From Pirellulales bacterium (lineage in GTDB: Bacteria; Planctomycetota; Planctomycetia; Pirellulales; Thermoguttaceae), in the NCBI GenBank assembly GCA_020846145.1, contig JADLEL010000186.1:31779-95778 (forward strand): 64,000 nt of DNA. The letters run 5' to 3'. The notes beneath the pieces were generated by a model. The model saw only the letters and a program-made list of their open reading frames with translations. It had not been told where the DNA came from and did no database searches. Both the position numbers and the translations under genes were made by a program. Positions 36,657 through 45,665 of this stretch are shown here, in pieces (within the stretch, counting starts at the first letter, position 1; every line of letters starts with the position of its first letter).

Positions 36657-37856
36657 TCATCCCAAAAAATACCGCATGAGCTTCCAGCCTTCGGGAAACG
36701 CGAGGTTCGATTTATCCGCTGCAAGTTCGTCGAAAGCCGTAGCCGCATCCGGTGAGACATTCGTTCCGGCCAAGGCGAAGGGGACGTTGCCGTGGCTGTG
36801 GGTCTTCGTCCTCAGCGGCGTGGGATGGTCGGGACTGATTAAAAGGCGATATTCGCCGCGGCTTTTCAGCGCCGCGTGGATTGGGGCGACGATGTGCCGG
36901 TCGATCTGTTCGAGGGCCTCGATCTTCTCCGCCGCGTTGCCTTCGTGCGAGGCTTCGTCGGTGGCTTCGACGTGCACGCAAACCAAATCGGCGTCATTCA
37001 AGGCTTCGATGGCATAGCGCCCTTTGGCGGCGTAGTTGGTGTCGAAGTAGCCCGTCGCTCCGGGCACGTCGATGCGTTTCCAGCCCAGAAGTACGGCCAG
37101 CCCGCGCAGCAAATCGACGGCCGTAATCATCGCTCCTCTTTTGCCGTAAATTTCGGCGAAGGGGGGTAATTTCGGCCTGCTCCCCAAGCCCCAGAGCCAG
37201 ATATTCGTCGCCGCCGGTTTGCCCGCCGCGCGCCGCGCCGCATTCACCGGATGCGCGGCGAAAATCGGCTCGCTGTCGGCCATCAGTTGGTTCAATAAAT
37301 CGCTGCCCGGCCCGCGTGGATAGTCGTCTCGAACGGATTGATCGGTCAAGTCGTGCGGTTGTGCCGTTCGCGTGTCCGGCGAAAAGAGCGCGGGCAGCCC
37401 CGTTCCGCGATAGACCAGCAAATTCCGATACCCCACGCCGGAATAGAATCGCAACCGTTCGCCGCCAAGTTTTTCTTGCAGGGTGGAGAGCAACGCGGCG
37501 GCTTCCGCCGAGGTGATTTGACCGGCGGTAAACGATTCCATCGTCTGCTCTTCGATCGTCACCAGATTGCAGCGCACGGCCCAGTCGTCCGGTCCGAGAT
37601 CGATCCCCATGGCGGCGGCTTCCAGCGGCGCGCGGCCCGTGTAATAGGCCACCGGATCGTAGCCCAGCAGGCTCAAATTGGCGGTATCCGAGCCGGCGGG
37701 GAGCGCGTCGGGAGTGTGGTTGGCCCAACCGACCGCGCCGGCCGCCGCCACCGCATCCATCGCCGGAAGATTCGCCGCCTGAAGCGGCGTTTTGCCGGAC
37801 AACGAATCCTGCGGCTCGTCGGCGCATCCGTCGGGGATGATTAAGGCGTATTTCAT
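36657..37856 (-). CDS. Archaeal-type phosphoglycerate mutase family, proposed homoserine kinase
   Basis: This 399-aa protein is of the alkaline-phosphatase superfamily (COG3635-like). The motifs are MKYALIIPDGCADEP at the start, PAGSDTANLSLLGYDP with the nucleophile Ser, HVEATDEASHEGN and ISPDHPTPLRTKTHSHGNVPF for the two metal sites. Close relatives are annotated either as cofactor-independent phosphoglycerate mutase or, where they neighbour threonine genes, as proposed homoserine kinase (TIGR02535). It follows homoserine dehydrogenase by 90 bp on the same strand, so the second role is favoured. The start at 37856 is preferred because upstream codons are a low-complexity repeat. The activity is not proven by sequence. 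Confidence 0.8.
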   Translation of the reverse strand: MKYALIIPDGCADEPQDSLSGKTPLQAANLPAMDAVAAAGAVGWANHTPDALPAGSDTANLSLLGYDPVAYYTGRAPLEAAAMGIDLGPDDWAVRCNLVTIEEQTMESFTAGQITSAEAAALLSTLQEKLGGERLRFYSGVGYRNLLVYRGTGLPALFSPDTRTAQPHDLTDQSVRDDYPRGPGSDLLNQLMADSEPIFAAHPVNAARRAAGKPAATNIWLWGLGSRPKLPPFAEIYGKRGAMITAVDLLRGLAVLLGWKRIDVPGATGYFDTNYAAKGRYAIEALNDADLVCVHVEATDEASHEGNAAEKIEALEQIDRHIVAPIHAALKSRGEYRLLISPDHPTPLRTKTHSHGNVPFALAGTNVSPDAATAFDELAADKSNLAFPEGWKLMRYFLG

Positions 37857-37946
37857 GGGGGCAGGGGATAGGGGATGGGGGATAGGGAGCAGGTAAGGAC
37901 CAAGCATTTTCCAACAATTCATCCTTCATCCTTCATCCTTCATCCT

Positions 37947-39245
37947 TTAATTTCTGACTCTCATCCGCACCGTTCCGGGATGGACGCTGGAAAGCACGCC
38001 GATCGCCTGCAAGGCATTCTGCATCGCGCCTTCCGGGGCGGAATGGGTCATGATGACCAACGGGACGCTGCGCGACTCTTCTTCGTTTTCGTGTTGAATG
38101 AGCGAGGCGATGGAAATATGATGCTTGCCGAGGATCCCCGCGATGTCGGCCATCACGCCCGGCCGATCGTCCACGTTGAAGCGGAGATAAAACCGCCCTT
38201 GCACGTCGGCCGGATTGCGCGGTTGGATCAACGCTTCGCGGCCGTCGGACCAGAGATCCGACGTTTTGAAGGTGATTGCCATTCGTCCCAGAATCGTATC
38301 GACGATATCCGACACCACGGCCGACGCGGTGGGCATTTGCCCCGCGCCCAATCCGTGGAAAAAAACCCGGCCCACGGCGTCGCCGATGATGCGGATCGCA
38401 TTATACGCCCCGCGAACATCGGCCAAAGGCGTTCCCAGCCTGACCATCGTGGGGGAAACGTGCAATTCCAAACCTTCGGGCGCGCGCTCGGCCACGGCAA
38501 GAAGTTTGATGCTATACCCCAGTTCCTTGGCGAATTGCATATCGCCCGCGGTAACGATGTCGATCCCCGTGCGGGAAATTTCCCGCCAATTCACGTGCGC
38601 GCTGAAGGCGAGATGGGCGAGAATTGCCAGTTTTTGCGCCGCGTCGCTTCCGCTCACGTCCATGAAGGGATTTGCTTCGGCATAACCGCACTGCTGCGCT
38701 TCGGCCAGCGCGGCGGCGTAATCGGTGCCGTTTTCCTCCATTTGCGTGAGAATGAAATTGCTCGTGCCGTTGAGAATCGCATGGATCGATTCGACCTGGT
38801 TGGCGATCAGGCATTCGTTGATCGAGGCGATGATCGGAATGCCTCCCGCCACCGCTCCCTCGAAGGCGATCGAAAGCCCCTTTTCGCGGGCCTTGTCGAA
38901 CAACTCGCGGCCGTGTTCGGCCAACAACGCCTTATTCGCCGTAACAATATTTTTGCCGCTTTCGAGCAACTGAATCACGATGGACCGGGCCGGTTCCAAG
39001 CCGCCGACGAGTTCCACGGCGACCGAAACCTCCGCATCGCGAAGGACGGCATGGAGATCGTCGGTCAAAAGTCCCGCCGGCAATGTGAAATTCCGCTTCC
39101 GCCGGGTATCCGTATCGACCACGTAAGCCAACTCGACCGGCCGCCCCGCATGGCGGGCAATACGATCCTTCTGTTCCAATAGCAGTCTCGCCACCCCGGA
39201 ACCGATGGTCCCCATTCCAATGAGTGCTACCCTGGCTGGTTTCAT
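37947..39245 (-). CDS. hom: Homoserine dehydrogenase with ACT domain
   Basis: This 432-aa enzyme reduces aspartate semialdehyde to homoserine with NAD(P)H, on the route to threonine and methionine. The N-terminal Rossmann motif is VALIGMGTIGSGVARLL. NIVTANKALLAEHG and AFEGAVAGGIPII lie in the substrate region, and GTSNFILTQMEENG and ANPFMDVSGSDAAQKLAILA in the catalytic part. From about residue 350, VDDRPGVMADIAGILGKHHI marks the ACT regulatory domain, which in relatives binds threonine. Length and order are standard. The proposed homoserine kinase follows it; thrC is not in the window. Confidence 0.96.
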   Translation of the reverse strand: MKPARVALIGMGTIGSGVARLLLEQKDRIARHAGRPVELAYVVDTDTRRKRNFTLPAGLLTDDLHAVLRDAEVSVAVELVGGLEPARSIVIQLLESGKNIVTANKALLAEHGRELFDKAREKGLSIAFEGAVAGGIPIIASINECLIANQVESIHAILNGTSNFILTQMEENGTDYAAALAEAQQCGYAEANPFMDVSGSDAAQKLAILAHLAFSAHVNWREISRTGIDIVTAGDMQFAKELGYSIKLLAVAERAPEGLELHVSPTMVRLGTPLADVRGAYNAIRIIGDAVGRVFFHGLGAGQMPTASAVVSDIVDTILGRMAITFKTSDLWSDGREALIQPRNPADVQGRFYLRFNVDDRPGVMADIAGILGKHHISIASLIQHENEEESRSVPLVIMTHSAPEGAMQNALQAIGVLSSVHPGTVRMRVRN

Positions 39246-39790
39246 AATACTTGAGTAATTTTGAAAGGATAATATAGCAGTTATGAAATAAACATTAACG
39301 GATATTTAGTTTGAGCTACTCAATTATCAAAATGATTATTGCAATTGTTATAAATAAAATCGATCTAATCCACAAAATATTGCTCATAGATTTTTTCCAT
39401 CTTAAGGGGTGCAGGATTTTACTCCATTTTCGATGGGATGGATAGTACGCTCGGTCGTCGCGCTTACCGCGGATGGGACCGTCCACGCCATAACCTCTTG
39501 GCGGATAAAGGCTTAGCGCATGCGTACTCGCTTCTCGTCGAGGCCCGCCGATGCACCGGTCGATTCGATTCGATTACCCGAAATATCCGCGTTTCCGACC
39601 ACCAGTGCTGAATCAATCGACCTCGATAATCGCCAACGATTCGTGTTGCACCGAAACTTGAGAACCGCTAGAATCGGCGCCCGAATCGGCCTCCGCTAGC
39701 ATTCCGGGCGGAAACAATCCCTCATTTTCCCGCGGATACCCCAATAAAATGGGGGGGTATTCGCTCGGTCTGCTCGGTATTGCATCCATC
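39246..39790. other. Intergenic region, AT-rich near hom
   Basis: This 545-bp divergent stretch is notably AT-rich from 39246 to about 39410, where the hom promoter should lie (TATATT/TATTAT-like boxes on the minus strand), and normal beyond. No gene or known motif is recognised. Confidence 0.55.
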
Positions 39791-40429
39791 ATGAAAATCA
39801 TCGAAGTTCAATCGCTCGTCATCCCCGACGTAAAGGTCGTAAAATTTGCGCGATTTCCCGACCAACGCGGCTATTTCACCGAACCTTTCCGAAAGAGCGA
39901 TTTGCAAAACCACGCGGACGCGGCCTTTATGCGGGGCATCGAGTTCGTGCAGGCCAACGAAAGTTTTTCCCATCCGGGGACGATCCGCGGCCTTCACTTT
40001 CAATGGAATCCGTTCATGGGCAAGTTCGTGCGGACCCTGTGGGGGCACATGGTCGATCTCGTGCTCGATATCCGCAAGAATTCGCCATATTTCGGCAAGA
40101 TTATCGCCTACGAGATGCCGTCCAAGACGGACCAAGCGTGCGGAGAATGGATTTGGGTTCCGCCGGGCTTCGCCCACGGCAATTTTTTCCTGGAATCTTC
40201 GCAGATCGAGTATTATTGTTCCGGCGAATACAGTCCGGGGTGCGAGGCGTGCATTTCGCCCACTAGCGGCGATTTGGATTTCTCGCTTTGCGACCCGACG
40301 TTGAAAAATCAACTCGACCGGATTTTGGCCGATTCGCCCATCGTATCCGACAAAGACCGCAACGGTCTTAGTTTAACCCAATGGAATAACGACGAACGCT
40401 CCCAAAACTTCATCTACGGACGATGTTGA
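39791..40429 (+). CDS. dTDP-4-dehydrorhamnose 3,5-epimerase-like protein (RmlC family)
   Basis: This 212-aa cupin is related to RmlC, which makes the rhamnose precursor. The motifs are FPDQRGYFTEPFR, GTIRGLHFQWNPFMGKFVR (catalytic His and Lys region) and WVPPGFAHGNFF, followed by IEYYCSGEYSPGCEACI. The family is secure; the exact substrate is not, because RmlA and RmlB are absent here and neighbours differ from the standard rml order. The start at 39791 gives the usual MKIIEV; the ORF-track start is 42 bp earlier. It opens a surface-glycan cassette running to 45421. Confidence 0.85.
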   Translation: MKIIEVQSLVIPDVKVVKFARFPDQRGYFTEPFRKSDLQNHADAAFMRGIEFVQANESFSHPGTIRGLHFQWNPFMGKFVRTLWGHMVDLVLDIRKNSPYFGKIIAYEMPSKTDQACGEWIWVPPGFAHGNFFLESSQIEYYCSGEYSPGCEACISPTSGDLDFSLCDPTLKNQLDRILADSPIVSDKDRNGLSLTQWNNDERSQNFIYGRC

Positions 40430-40520
40430 AGTCGGCCCGGAACAAGGATTTGCAATTCCGGGCGGGACGCGATGATTATCGAAAAGGACCCATTCGCTTT
40501 TTTTCACGGAGGAAAATATC

Positions 40521-41498
40521 ATGCGCGTTATGGTTGCCGGAGGCGCCGGCTATATCGGTTCCGTTTTCGTTCCGCTGCTGCTCGAGCAAGGCTACCAAGT
40601 CGATGTCGTCGATTTATTGTGGTTCGGCAATCATCTACCGCCGAACGTCAAGGTCATCAAAAAAGACCTCTTCGATTGCACGGCCGACGAACTGGCGAAA
40701 TACGATTCGATCGTGTTCCTGGCCGGGCTGTCGAACGACCCGATGGCCGAATTCCGGCCTTCGATGAACTTCATTCACAACGCCGCTTTGCCGTCCTATC
40801 TGGCCTATACGGCGAAAAAGGCCGGCGTGCGGCGGTTCGTCTATGCCTCCTCCTGTTCCGTGTACGGATATACCGTCGATAAGCTGTACGACGAGGACTG
40901 CCCCGTAACTTGCGGGTATCCCTACGGAATCTCGAAACTGCAGGGCGAGCGCGGCGTGTTGCAGATGGCGGACGAAAAGTTTTCGACCATCGCCCTGCGT
41001 CAAGGCACGATCAGCGGCCACAGCCCCCGCATGCGCTTCGACCTGATCGTGAATACGATGTTCAGGAACGCCGTCTGCGAGGGGACCATCACCATCAACA
41101 ATCCGGCCATTTGGCGGCCCATCCTGGACGTCCGCGAAACGTCGCTGGCCTTCCTCCGCGCGGTCCAGGCCGATCCTTCGGTGAGCGGCGTTTTCAACGT
41201 CGCTTCGGAAAATCTGACCGTCGGGCAAATCGGCGGCATCGTCGCCAAGGAGGTCGAGCGCCTCACCGGCGACAAGGTCGAGATCGTTACGAAAAACGTG
41301 CAGGACTTCCGCAATTACAAGGTGTCGTGCGATCGCGCGAGAAGCGTGCTCGGCTTCGCGCCGAAGTTCACGATTGCGGATATCGTCCGCAACCTTCATC
41401 GGCACATCGAGGAGTACGACGATTTCGCCGACGACGCGTTTTTCAACATCAAGGTCTTTCACAACCAGTTGGCGGGCACGCTCAAGGCGGCCGCTTAG
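40521..41498 (+). CDS. NAD-dependent sugar epimerase/dehydratase (extended SDR)
   Basis: This 325-aa nucleotide-sugar enzyme has the Rossmann motif VAGGAGYIGSVFVPLL at the N-terminus, SSCSVYGYT and the catalytic YGISK (YxxxK) near residue 137, then RQGTISGHSPRMRFDLIVN. GGAGG precedes the ATG by 9 bp. Members convert UDP-, GDP- or dTDP-sugars by oxidation at C4 or C6, but the substrate is not evident. It lies 91 bp after the RmlC-like gene and 33 bp before the glycosyltransferase, all in one direction. Confidence 0.88.
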   Translation: MRVMVAGGAGYIGSVFVPLLLEQGYQVDVVDLLWFGNHLPPNVKVIKKDLFDCTADELAKYDSIVFLAGLSNDPMAEFRPSMNFIHNAALPSYLAYTAKKAGVRRFVYASSCSVYGYTVDKLYDEDCPVTCGYPYGISKLQGERGVLQMADEKFSTIALRQGTISGHSPRMRFDLIVNTMFRNAVCEGTITINNPAIWRPILDVRETSLAFLRAVQADPSVSGVFNVASENLTVGQIGGIVAKEVERLTGDKVEIVTKNVQDFRNYKVSCDRARSVLGFAPKFTIADIVRNLHRHIEEYDDFADDAFFNIKVFHNQLAGTLKAAA

Positions 41499-41531
41499 CC
41501 ACCCTACCGTTCGCACAAATCATTTTCGAAG

Positions 41532-43001
41532 ATGCGCAGGATAATCCAACGCTTCGTCCAATTCCGGTTTTGGGTGTATTTGTTCGTTCAACGGTTCGGA
41601 TTATTCCGCGCATTGCTCGAAACCGTCCGCCGCACGGGCTTGAACTTCCTCAGCGACCGGCTTTTGTCGTCGGTCGTCCCCACCTACCGCGCTTGGAAAA
41701 AACTGTCGCGCGTCGCCCCGGAAACCGTCGCCGACCTGAAAGTGTCGGTCGTGATCCCCGTGTACAACGGAATCGCGGACGGCCTCGAACCTTTGCTCGA
41801 ATCGCTCCAGCGGCAGACGCACCGCAATCTCGAAATCGTCGCCGTCGATTCCGGCTCCACCGATCAAAGCGTGGCGCTGTTGGAGCAATACGGAGCCAAG
41901 ATCGTCAAGATTCGCAAGGAAGAGTTCCGGCACGATTACGCGCGGAACCTGGGCGCGGAGAACGCCGCGGGCGATTTTCTGCTCTTTACCGTTTGCGATT
42001 GCCGCTTCAACGATCCCCGCTGGATCGAACTCGGCCTCCGGCAACTGAAGTGCTTCGGCGCGGTCAGCTATTCCACGCCGCAGACCTACGACGATCGTGC
42101 CGAACCGTACGCCCGGTATCTGGCTTACAATTTCGTGGCGGCGAACGGTTATTCGCTCGGCGCGAACGTTTTCGGCAACCGGCTCCTCGGCCGGCTCGCG
42201 TTTTCCCTGGCGGGCGCCCAAGTCCGCGAGCGCGCGGTTCACATCGACGACACGAACCATCTGGTCCGCAAGGATTTCTTCCTGGCGCACCCCTATAGTG
42301 CCCACACCTGCGAAGACATGAACTTCGGAGTCAAGGTCATCCGCTCCGGCGGCAAATTCGTCTATTCCACGCTCTCCCAGGTGCAGCATTACCATTCCTA
42401 CAAGGACATCAAGAAATACTTCACGCGGGTCTTCGTCGATCTGAGCGCGATCAACGCCTTCCTCGCCCCCTACGCGCCGAAAAAATACTACGGCATCGTC
42501 GATATGACGGTTAACTCGGCCGCCTGCGTGTTGGGCAGTTTGTTGACCGCTTTGCGATTCCATGAGGACCACGGCGTCGCAAAGATTTTTTTGGGTAAGG
42601 CCGCTTCTCTTCCCGAAGCCGGGGCGACGCAATTCGCGGCCATCCGGAGCGCCTTGTCCGTCAAAGAGCCGATCGCCTATATGCTAAACATCAAAACCCT
42701 CCCCGAAGAAGTGGGGGACGTCTTGACCGTGCAATTGGGCCTCGCCTTCGATCCCCACGGCCGAAAAATCGATTTCCGCTTCCTCCGCGCATTTCACGTC
42801 AATTACGTGAATCATCTCCAGGGAGCTTGCCGAATCTTGAACGAACTGGGATTCATGGAATTGCCCCTGGCCGAATTCAAGCACGTCGCCGTGCTCAGCT
42901 TGCTCAACTACATGGCCTGGGATTTGTGCCTGGCGACGCAAAGCGATCTGGATGCAAGCTCCGCGAACCTCGAAAATCTGAAACGCTTGCAATGGATGTA
43001 A
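41532..43001 (+). CDS. Glycosyltransferase family 2 with C-terminal extension
   Basis: The protein has 489 aa. A GT-A domain of family GT2 spans about residues 70-320: KVSVVIPVYNG, LEIVAVDSGSTDQS, FRHDYARNLGAENAAGDFLLFTVCDCRF (acceptor and metal region), then HTCEDMNFGVKVIRSG. The pattern resembles rhamnosyltransferases. The C-terminal 170 residues are unassigned. A hydrophobic N-terminal stretch (FWVYLFVQRFGLF) suggests membrane association. It is probably part of surface polysaccharide assembly with its neighbours. Donor and acceptor are unknown. Confidence 0.88.
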   Translation: MRRIIQRFVQFRFWVYLFVQRFGLFRALLETVRRTGLNFLSDRLLSSVVPTYRAWKKLSRVAPETVADLKVSVVIPVYNGIADGLEPLLESLQRQTHRNLEIVAVDSGSTDQSVALLEQYGAKIVKIRKEEFRHDYARNLGAENAAGDFLLFTVCDCRFNDPRWIELGLRQLKCFGAVSYSTPQTYDDRAEPYARYLAYNFVAANGYSLGANVFGNRLLGRLAFSLAGAQVRERAVHIDDTNHLVRKDFFLAHPYSAHTCEDMNFGVKVIRSGGKFVYSTLSQVQHYHSYKDIKKYFTRVFVDLSAINAFLAPYAPKKYYGIVDMTVNSAACVLGSLLTALRFHEDHGVAKIFLGKAASLPEAGATQFAAIRSALSVKEPIAYMLNIKTLPEEVGDVLTVQLGLAFDPHGRKIDFRFLRAFHVNYVNHLQGACRILNELGFMELPLAEFKHVAVLSLLNYMAWDLCLATQSDLDASSANLENLKRLQWM

Positions 43002-43093
43002 CTTCAAGGTCTAATGGCGGCGCGAAGCGGTATCCCCCTCGTTTGTGAATTGCTTCATTGATAATCCCTACCCGATCAGAAAAGAAATCGGAC

Positions 43094-44035
43094 ATGTCAG
43101 ATCGCTTAAAAATCGTCGTTTTCGGCGCGAATGGCCTGCTCGGCCGGGGACTCGTCAAACAATTGGGCCCGCGCCACGCCGTTTCGGCCTTCCCGCGAGA
43201 GCAAGTGGATATCACGGATCAATCCGCGGTTTTGCAAACCTTGGAGGATGCCGCGGCGGACGTCGTCCTCAACTGCGCCGGCTTTCTCAACGTCGATCGC
43301 TGCGAAAAGGAACCCGAGCGATCGCATCGGGTCAACGGCCTCGGCCCCGTCCGCTTGGCCAAGGCGATCGGGCGGATGAAAACCGAAAACAAGCCGCTGC
43401 TCTTCCATTTTTCCACCGATTTCGTCTTCGACGGCGCGAAGGGCGCGTATAAGGAGGAAGATATCGCCCGGCCGCTGAGTTACTATGGGACGCACAAGAT
43501 CGTCGCCGACGAGTTCCTCCTCAACTGCGGCTTGCGGGATTTCTACATTCTGCGCACGGCAAGCCTCTTGTGCAATGTCGAGGGCCGCGACAACTTCGCC
43601 AAGCGGATGCTGACGCTGGCGGCGGAGAAGCCCTTCCTGCAGATCGTTGACGACTTGAAAATCAGCATGGTTACCCTCGAGGTCTTGGCCTGGTTCGTCG
43701 AGCAAATGCTGGAACTTCGGCCGGAATCGGGGCTTTACAACGCCGTTTGCGGGGGGATAACGACCTGGAACGCCATCCTCCAAACGGTCTTCAAGGAATT
43801 GAATGTCGATCGGGAAATTCGCGCCGCGCGCATCGACGCCATGCCCAACGCCGCCCTTCGCCCGCGAAACAGCGATCTCGACGTCGCGAAAATCACCCGT
43901 ACGTTGAATGCCCCGGCGCCGTTCTGGGAACATGCGGTCGCGGACCACGTTCGCGCGAACCGCGAAAGTTACGCGGCGCTGTACGCAAACGCCGTGCAGC
44001 GCGCCTCAATCAATTTGGCAGCGTCATCGAAATAA
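43094..44035 (+). CDS. RmlD-like dTDP-4-dehydrorhamnose reductase family protein
   Basis: This 313-aa SDR has VVFGANGLLGRGLVKQL at the N-terminus, DVVLNCAGFLNVDRCEKEPE, FSTDFVFDGAKGAYKEED and the catalytic YYGTHK. This is the RmlD pattern for the last step of dTDP-rhamnose synthesis, but a related function such as a different nucleotide-sugar reductase is possible. The start at 43094 is chosen to give MSDRLKIVVFGANG. It follows the glycosyltransferase by 92 bp and belongs to the same cassette as the RmlC-like protein. Confidence 0.82.
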   Translation: MSDRLKIVVFGANGLLGRGLVKQLGPRHAVSAFPREQVDITDQSAVLQTLEDAAADVVLNCAGFLNVDRCEKEPERSHRVNGLGPVRLAKAIGRMKTENKPLLFHFSTDFVFDGAKGAYKEEDIARPLSYYGTHKIVADEFLLNCGLRDFYILRTASLLCNVEGRDNFAKRMLTLAAEKPFLQIVDDLKISMVTLEVLAWFVEQMLELRPESGLYNAVCGGITTWNAILQTVFKELNVDREIRAARIDAMPNAALRPRNSDLDVAKITRTLNAPAPFWEHAVADHVRANRESYAALYANAVQRASINLAASSK

Positions 44036-44150
44036 TTTGCGGTGAGGGCGTCTCGCCCGCCTAATGAAGGCAATCGCGATATTTGCGAAAAAAATGCCGG
44101 CGAGAGGCCCGCGCCACAAGGACTTAGTACCTGTCCCAAACCTTGAAACG

Positions 44151-44180
44151 TTGGGGTGGCAGTTGAACTGCCGCCCCAAC
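44151..44180. repeat. TTGGGGTGGCAGTTGAACTG repeat, copy B
   Basis: The 30-bp palindrome TTGGGGTGGCAGTTGAACTG, ending CCGCCCCAAC, is one half of the element at 27401-27473. It lies 48 bp before the methyltransferase start codon. Confidence 0.8.
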
Positions 44181-44227
44181 TGAGATGGATTTTCGTAGTC
44201 CGCTATTTTTCATTGGAGGTCATTCTC

Positions 44228-45421
44228 ATGGACCAATCGCAACGACCGGAATTTTTGCGTTATCAACGATTCGCCAACGCCAAGATCAATCGTGATCCTT
44301 ATGCGCTCTATCTCGAGCCGGACCTCCGCGGCATCCTGGTCGAACTGGAAAAAATCAACAAAAGCTATTTTACGCTGAACCACAATCTCTTGCGGGCCTG
44401 GCTCGCTCCCGGTTGCTGGAAGATGTGGCTCGGAGAGGCGGCGGACGGGCATTACGCCGTGTACGGATTGATCGTTCCGCCGAAGATGCTCCGTACGCCC
44501 TTCGTCGTGAAGGCCGACGGCCGCGTGCTCGACGAATTCGTGCATCCGGTCCCTTCGTTCGTCGATGATCTGATTTATACCGATCCCCAGCGTCATTTCG
44601 GCTTCACGGCCAAGCTCAAGTGCCCGCCGCTGGAATCCCTCGATCGGCCCATCCGGCTCACGTGCGAGGCGGCTTCCGGCGCGATGGTTTTTCCGGAACA
44701 CACGGACTTTTGGCTGCTCCCCTCCGACGATCCGCTCCCCTCGCCGGAGAACATGAAACGGGTGGGCGCCGCTTCGCACTCGGCATACATCCTCGATGGC
44801 TCGACCTTTTACGGCAAGCTCGACGGCCTGACCCGCCGCTATTTGGGCAAGCCGCTCGACGACGTGGCTCCCGTCCTGGATTGGGGCGTCGGCTGCGGAA
44901 AGATGGTCCGCTACTTTCCCAAGCAGCGGCGGAAGACGGTCTCGGGCGCGGATATCGATCCCGTCAACATTCAGTGGTGCGGCGAAAACATCGCCGGCGC
45001 GAGTTTCTCGGCCATCAAGAAGCAACCGCCGACGAAACTGCCCGCGTCGCATTTCGAGCTGATTTACGGCAATTCGGTGTTTACGCATTTGCGCGAACAG
45101 GATCAGTTTCTTTGGCTCAACGAGTTGCGGCGCATCGTGAAACCCGACGGTCTGGTGGCGGTAACGATTCACGGAAATTTCAGCTTCGCGTTGTTGGGCT
45201 GGTTCGAGGCGTATAGTCTTTTGACTCTGCTGAACAACGGCATGCGGGTAGCCGAATCCTACAATCCTGACCTCGGCGATTTCGGCAAGGACATCTACTA
45301 CGACGTGGCCCACAATCCTCAATACGTCATCGATCGATGGTCGGAGTATTTCGAGGTGCTCGACATTCTCGAGGGCTATTCGTTTGGAGAACTGGCGATG
45401 GTGATTTTGCGGAAGAAGTAA
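44228..45421 (+). CDS. SAM-dependent methyltransferase with N-terminal extension
   Basis: The protein has 397 aa. A class I methyltransferase domain occupies about residues 210-340: APVLDWGVGCGKMVRYFPKQ (SAM motif I, DxGxGxG), ADIDPVNIQWC, then ELIYGNSVFTHL and ELRRIVKPDGLVAVTIHG. The first 200 residues form an unassigned beta-rich domain with KINKSYFTLNHNLLRAWLAP. GGAGGT lies 9 bp before the ATG at 44228. It ends the glycan cassette, so it may methylate a sugar or lipid-linked glycan. The substrate is unknown. Confidence 0.82.
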   Translation: MDQSQRPEFLRYQRFANAKINRDPYALYLEPDLRGILVELEKINKSYFTLNHNLLRAWLAPGCWKMWLGEAADGHYAVYGLIVPPKMLRTPFVVKADGRVLDEFVHPVPSFVDDLIYTDPQRHFGFTAKLKCPPLESLDRPIRLTCEAASGAMVFPEHTDFWLLPSDDPLPSPENMKRVGAASHSAYILDGSTFYGKLDGLTRRYLGKPLDDVAPVLDWGVGCGKMVRYFPKQRRKTVSGADIDPVNIQWCGENIAGASFSAIKKQPPTKLPASHFELIYGNSVFTHLREQDQFLWLNELRRIVKPDGLVAVTIHGNFSFALLGWFEAYSLLTLLNNGMRVAESYNPDLGDFGKDIYYDVAHNPQYVIDRWSEYFEVLDILEGYSFGELAMVILRKK

Positions 45422-45554
45422 TCAGGTTCCGCCGCCAAGAAATTAGCGACGTCGAATCGCCGTCGAGGATCGATGCCCGACTCTGGAATAGCGTAAGCGT
45501 TCGCGCCCCGGTCGGGGGCTGGTCCATTTTTCGGCGGGAAAACGTATTTTGCGC

Positions 45555-45651
45555 GCGGCGCGAGGGGGACAGTCCCATTTTGCGGCGATTAGCACTTTTT
45601 CGACACCATCATCTTTTGCGCCGCGAAAATTGGGACAGTCCCCTGGGAACG
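45555..45651 (-). repeat. GGGACTGTCCC palindromic repeat, copy C
   Basis: This 97-bp copy is in the same orientation as copy B (9616-9714), 36 kb away and not beside a transposase gene. It lies between two convergent genes, with few mismatches to the other copies. Confidence 0.85.
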
Positions 45652-45665
45652 ATTACAAAAGCGGA

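Noticed and set aside
40910-42298. 462-aa plus ORF across the SDR and GT2 genes
   Set aside because: It is an R-rich shadow of two genes with clear motifs.
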